From Coriobacteriia bacterium (GTDB lineage: Bacteria > Actinomycetota > Coriobacteriia > WRKU01): a stretch of DNA of 15,583 bases. The stretch lies in assembly GCA_009784095.1 (NCBI GenBank), contig WRDL01000022.1:1-15583 (forward strand), in the 5' to 3' direction. Under the pieces are notes generated by a model. The model did not search any database and had not been told where the DNA came from. It was given only the letters and a program-made list of their open reading frames with translations. Within the stretch, counting starts at the first letter, position 1. Each line of letters starts with the position of its first letter. This document shows positions 13,238 to 15,583 of the stretch, one piece after another. The position numbers and the translations under genes are program-made.

Positions 13238-15486
13238 TACCAGTAACCGAGTTGACCGAACAGACCGCGCCGGAGCTCGCTGTCGAGCTTGGCCTCACGC
13301 TTGACGAGTACGCCAAGATCACCGACATCCTTGGACGGGTCCCGTCCACGACCGAGCTCTACATGTACAGCTTGATGTGGTCGGAGCACTGTTCCTATAA
13401 GACCTCAGGCAAGTATTTGAAGACGTTTCCGACTGAAGGCGAGCACGTCTTGCAGGGTCCGGGCGAGAATGCCGGTGTGATCAGCGCGGGCGACGGTCTG
13501 GCGCTTGCCTTCAAGATGGAATCACACAATCATCCCAGCGCGATCGATCCTTTCGAGGGCGCCGGTACCGGCATCGGCGGATGCGCGCGCGACATCTTCG
13601 CGATGGGCGCCCGCCCGATCGCGTTCATGGGATCCACGCGCTTCGGCTCATTGGACAGCAAGCATCAACGCTGGCTCTTCGAGGAAGCCACCAAAGGTAT
13701 CGCCTCCTACAGTGTCGGCATGGATGTGCCGACGGTCGCCGGGGAGGTCTATTTCGAGGACGCTTATGCGGGCAATTGCTTGATCAACGCAATGGTGATC
13801 GGATTGCTCCGCGAGGAGAATCTGACCCGCGCACAGGCACATGGTGTCGGTAACAAAGTCATACTGATCGGTCTTCCGACCGGTCGGGAGGGTATCGGAG
13901 GCGCAAGTGTGCTTGCCAGTGCCGAGTTCGTCGCGAACGAGGATGGCGAGAGTCCCTCGGTGGATGTGACCGGCGTGGTCGGCAATCCCGATGGCGGACG
14001 TCGTCTCTCAGAGGTCAGCCTCGAGCTGCTCGAGAAGGGTCTGCTGATCGGACTTGGCGACCTGGGCGCGGCGGGACTGACCAGTTCGGCATCGGAGATG
14101 GCCTCACGCGCCGGTACCGGTATCGAGATCGATGTCGATACCGTCCCTCAAAAAGAGGAGGGTATGGAGCCGCACGAGATCATGGTCTCAGAGACCCAGG
14201 AACGCATGCTTGCCGTCATCGATCCGAAAGATCTCGAAGAGGTCGAGGCGATCTGCGCCAAGTGGGAGCTGCCGGTCACGGTCGTCGGGCAAGTCACCGA
14301 CACCGGCAACTTCGTCGTGCGCGCCGGAGATGTCATCCACGGTGTGATGCCGGCACACTCGCTGGCTGAAGAGGCGCCCCCGTACGATCCCGAGGTCGCG
14401 CGTCCCGACTACCTCGACGAGCTCGCCGCGTTCGACATCGGCGCACTCGATCATCCGCAGGGACTCGAAGCGCTCAACGAGACACTCCTCAAGGTCTTGG
14501 GCAGCAGCAATATCTGCTCACGTCAATGGGCCTATGAGAAGGACGGCACCGACAAACTCGATCAGATCATCGTCGCTCCCGGCAACGACGCGGCGGTCGT
14601 ACGCATCGGCGAGGGGGACTCGACGCTCTCGTTCGCCTCTTGTGCCGACTGCAACGGACGCTATGCCTATCTCGATCCGTATCGGGGCGCGCAGATCGCG
14701 CTCGCCGAATCCGCGCGCAACGTCTCGTGCGTCGGCGCGAAGCCGGCCGCAATCACCGATTGTTTGAACTTCGGTAGCCCCGAAAAGCCCGAGGTGTTCT
14801 GGACGTTCGTCGAGGCGATCCGTGGAATTGCAGACGGATGCAAGGCGCTCGACGTGCCGGTCATCAGCGGTAATGTGAGCTTTTACAATGAAAGCAGCGG
14901 TGTGCCGATCTATCCGACCCCGGTCATCGGCATGGTCGGACTGCTCGACTCGGCGGACGAATCCTGTACGCTGGCATTCAAAGACTATGGCGATGTTGTT
15001 ATCTTGGTCGGCGAGACCGCCGACGAACTGGGCGGCAGTGAATATCTCAATGTGATCCACAATGTGGCAGCCGGCGTGATCCCCGCGCTCGATCTCGAGC
15101 TTGAGCGCGACGTTCAGACGGTCGTACGCGATCTGATCCACAAAGATCTGGTCAAGAGTGCGCATGACTGTAGCGATGGAGGCATCGCGGTCGCCCTAGC
15201 TGAATCCTGCATTGCAGGAGAGATCGGTGCAACGATCGTGCTCGATAACGACCTTTCGGCGGTCTCCTCGCTTTTCAGCGAGAGCCAAAGCCGCATCATC
15301 ATCACCTGTGAGAGCGATGATGTCGACCACGTGATCGATGCGTTCAACAACCAGAATGTGCCGTTCAGCGTCATCGGAGAGGTCGGCGGAGATCGTCTCA
15401 TGATCGACAAATCGATCGATCTGGCGCTCGATGAGATCACACCCGCGTACAATTACGCACTGGAGAAGATGCTGGTAGCAGAGTAG
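13234..15486 (+). CDS. purL: Phosphoribosylformylglycinamidine synthase, small-type PurL subunit, 750 aa
   Basis: Makes FGAM from FGAR, ATP and ammonia in purine synthesis. At 750 residues it matches the small PurL of Bacillus type (about 740 aa), which has no glutaminase domain and works in a complex with PurS and PurQ. Neither is in this window. Landmarks: MWSEHCSYK with H52; QGPGENAGVI; FKMESHNHPSAIDPFEGAGT with E96, H98 and H100; GIGGCARDIFAMGARPIA; then, in the second half, GSSNICSRQWAYEKDG, SGNVSFYNESSG and HDCSDGGIAVALAES. Both AIRS-like halves are complete. The ATG at 13234 overlaps the stop of the gene before it and has AGAGGAG (13219-13225) eight bases upstream. The stop is TAG 15484-15486. 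A probable purF start follows at once. Confidence 0.97.
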   Translation: MIPVTELTEQTAPELAVELGLTLDEYAKITDILGRVPSTTELYMYSLMWSEHCSYKTSGKYLKTFPTEGEHVLQGPGENAGVISAGDGLALAFKMESHNHPSAIDPFEGAGTGIGGCARDIFAMGARPIAFMGSTRFGSLDSKHQRWLFEEATKGIASYSVGMDVPTVAGEVYFEDAYAGNCLINAMVIGLLREENLTRAQAHGVGNKVILIGLPTGREGIGGASVLASAEFVANEDGESPSVDVTGVVGNPDGGRRLSEVSLELLEKGLLIGLGDLGAAGLTSSASEMASRAGTGIEIDVDTVPQKEEGMEPHEIMVSETQERMLAVIDPKDLEEVEAICAKWELPVTVVGQVTDTGNFVVRAGDVIHGVMPAHSLAEEAPPYDPEVARPDYLDELAAFDIGALDHPQGLEALNETLLKVLGSSNICSRQWAYEKDGTDKLDQIIVAPGNDAAVVRIGEGDSTLSFASCADCNGRYAYLDPYRGAQIALAESARNVSCVGAKPAAITDCLNFGSPEKPEVFWTFVEAIRGIADGCKALDVPVISGNVSFYNESSGVPIYPTPVIGMVGLLDSADESCTLAFKDYGDVVILVGETADELGGSEYLNVIHNVAAGVIPALDLELERDVQTVVRDLIHKDLVKSAHDCSDGGIAVALAESCIAGEIGATIVLDNDLSAVSSLFSESQSRIIITCESDDVDHVIDAFNNQNVPFSVIGEVGGDRLMIDKSIDLALDEITPAYNYALEKMLVAE

Positions 15487-15497
15487 AGGTCCTATCA

Positions 15498-15583
15498 ATG
15501 CAGCACGATAATACCGTACCCTTCGATGAGGTGGTACCGCTTCCAGATGAGAGAGGTCGCTCGTTCGATGAGTTCGACCCCGA
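15498..15583 (+). CDS. Start of next gene, possibly amidophosphoribosyltransferase (partial)
   Basis: ATG 15498 lies 11 bases after the purL stop and is preceded by AGAGGT (15485-15490). The frame stays open to the window edge and gives 28 complete codons rich in Asp, Glu and Pro, ending RGRSFDEFDP. This is too short to show a conserved domain. In many genomes purF follows purL, and a short acidic leader before the catalytic cysteine of PurF is plausible, so purF is the best guess from context only. Confidence 0.5.
   Translation, partial: MQHDNTVPFDEVVPLPDERGRSFDEFDP

Overview
The window looks like chromosomal DNA of a Gram-positive bacterium with moderately high GC (mid-50s percent by eye). 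A sortase (LPATG) surface protein, a lipobox lipoprotein and a small-type PurL support this. The style of the membrane proteins and of the purine cluster would fit Actinomycetota of the class Coriobacteriia. That placement is an inference from gene style and was not tested.

Layout. (1) 1-690: the 3' end of an FtsX/MacB-type ABC permease. (2) 694-4341: a monocistronic-looking, sortase-anchored surface protein of 1071 aa. It has a signal peptide, five degenerate repeats of about 100 residues, two domains that resemble isopeptide-bonded pilin or Cna-B domains, and an LPATG anchor. It is bracketed by two copies of a paired inverted repeat. (3) 4453-5463: low-specificity L-threonine aldolase, with a third, one-armed repeat copy starting at its stop codon. 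(4) 7373-5496, minus strand: an apparent operon of a cysteine-less rhodanese lipoprotein, a DUF554 membrane protein and a three-helix membrane protein with a possible zinc-binding N-terminus. (5) 7589-8881: a membrane-anchored transglutaminase-like protein, divergent from that operon. (6) 9063-11231: an OmpR-type response regulator and its histidine kinase. (7) 11280-15583: a purine cluster with purC, two unknown small membrane proteins, purL and the start of a probable purF. It is tightly packed with ATGA overlaps.

How the genes fit together. The purC-membrane-membrane-purL-purF block should be one translationally coupled unit. The two membrane proteins sit where purS and purQ often lie, although a small-type PurL needs PurS and PurQ. 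The two-component pair ends only 48 bp before purC. The surface protein, lipoprotein, transglutaminase-like protein and sensor kinase give the region an envelope flavour, but no direct functional link between them can be shown from sequence.

The most unusual non-coding signal is the dispersed repeat family with core GACAGTAGGGTCGGTTCC. Copy 1 has two perfectly complementary 33-nt arms around a 40-nt spacer. Copy 2 is decayed but still foldable. Copy 3 is a half copy. All three lie in the same orientation directly downstream of a gene end or terminator. No tRNA, rRNA, CRISPR array, transposase or sortase gene was seen.
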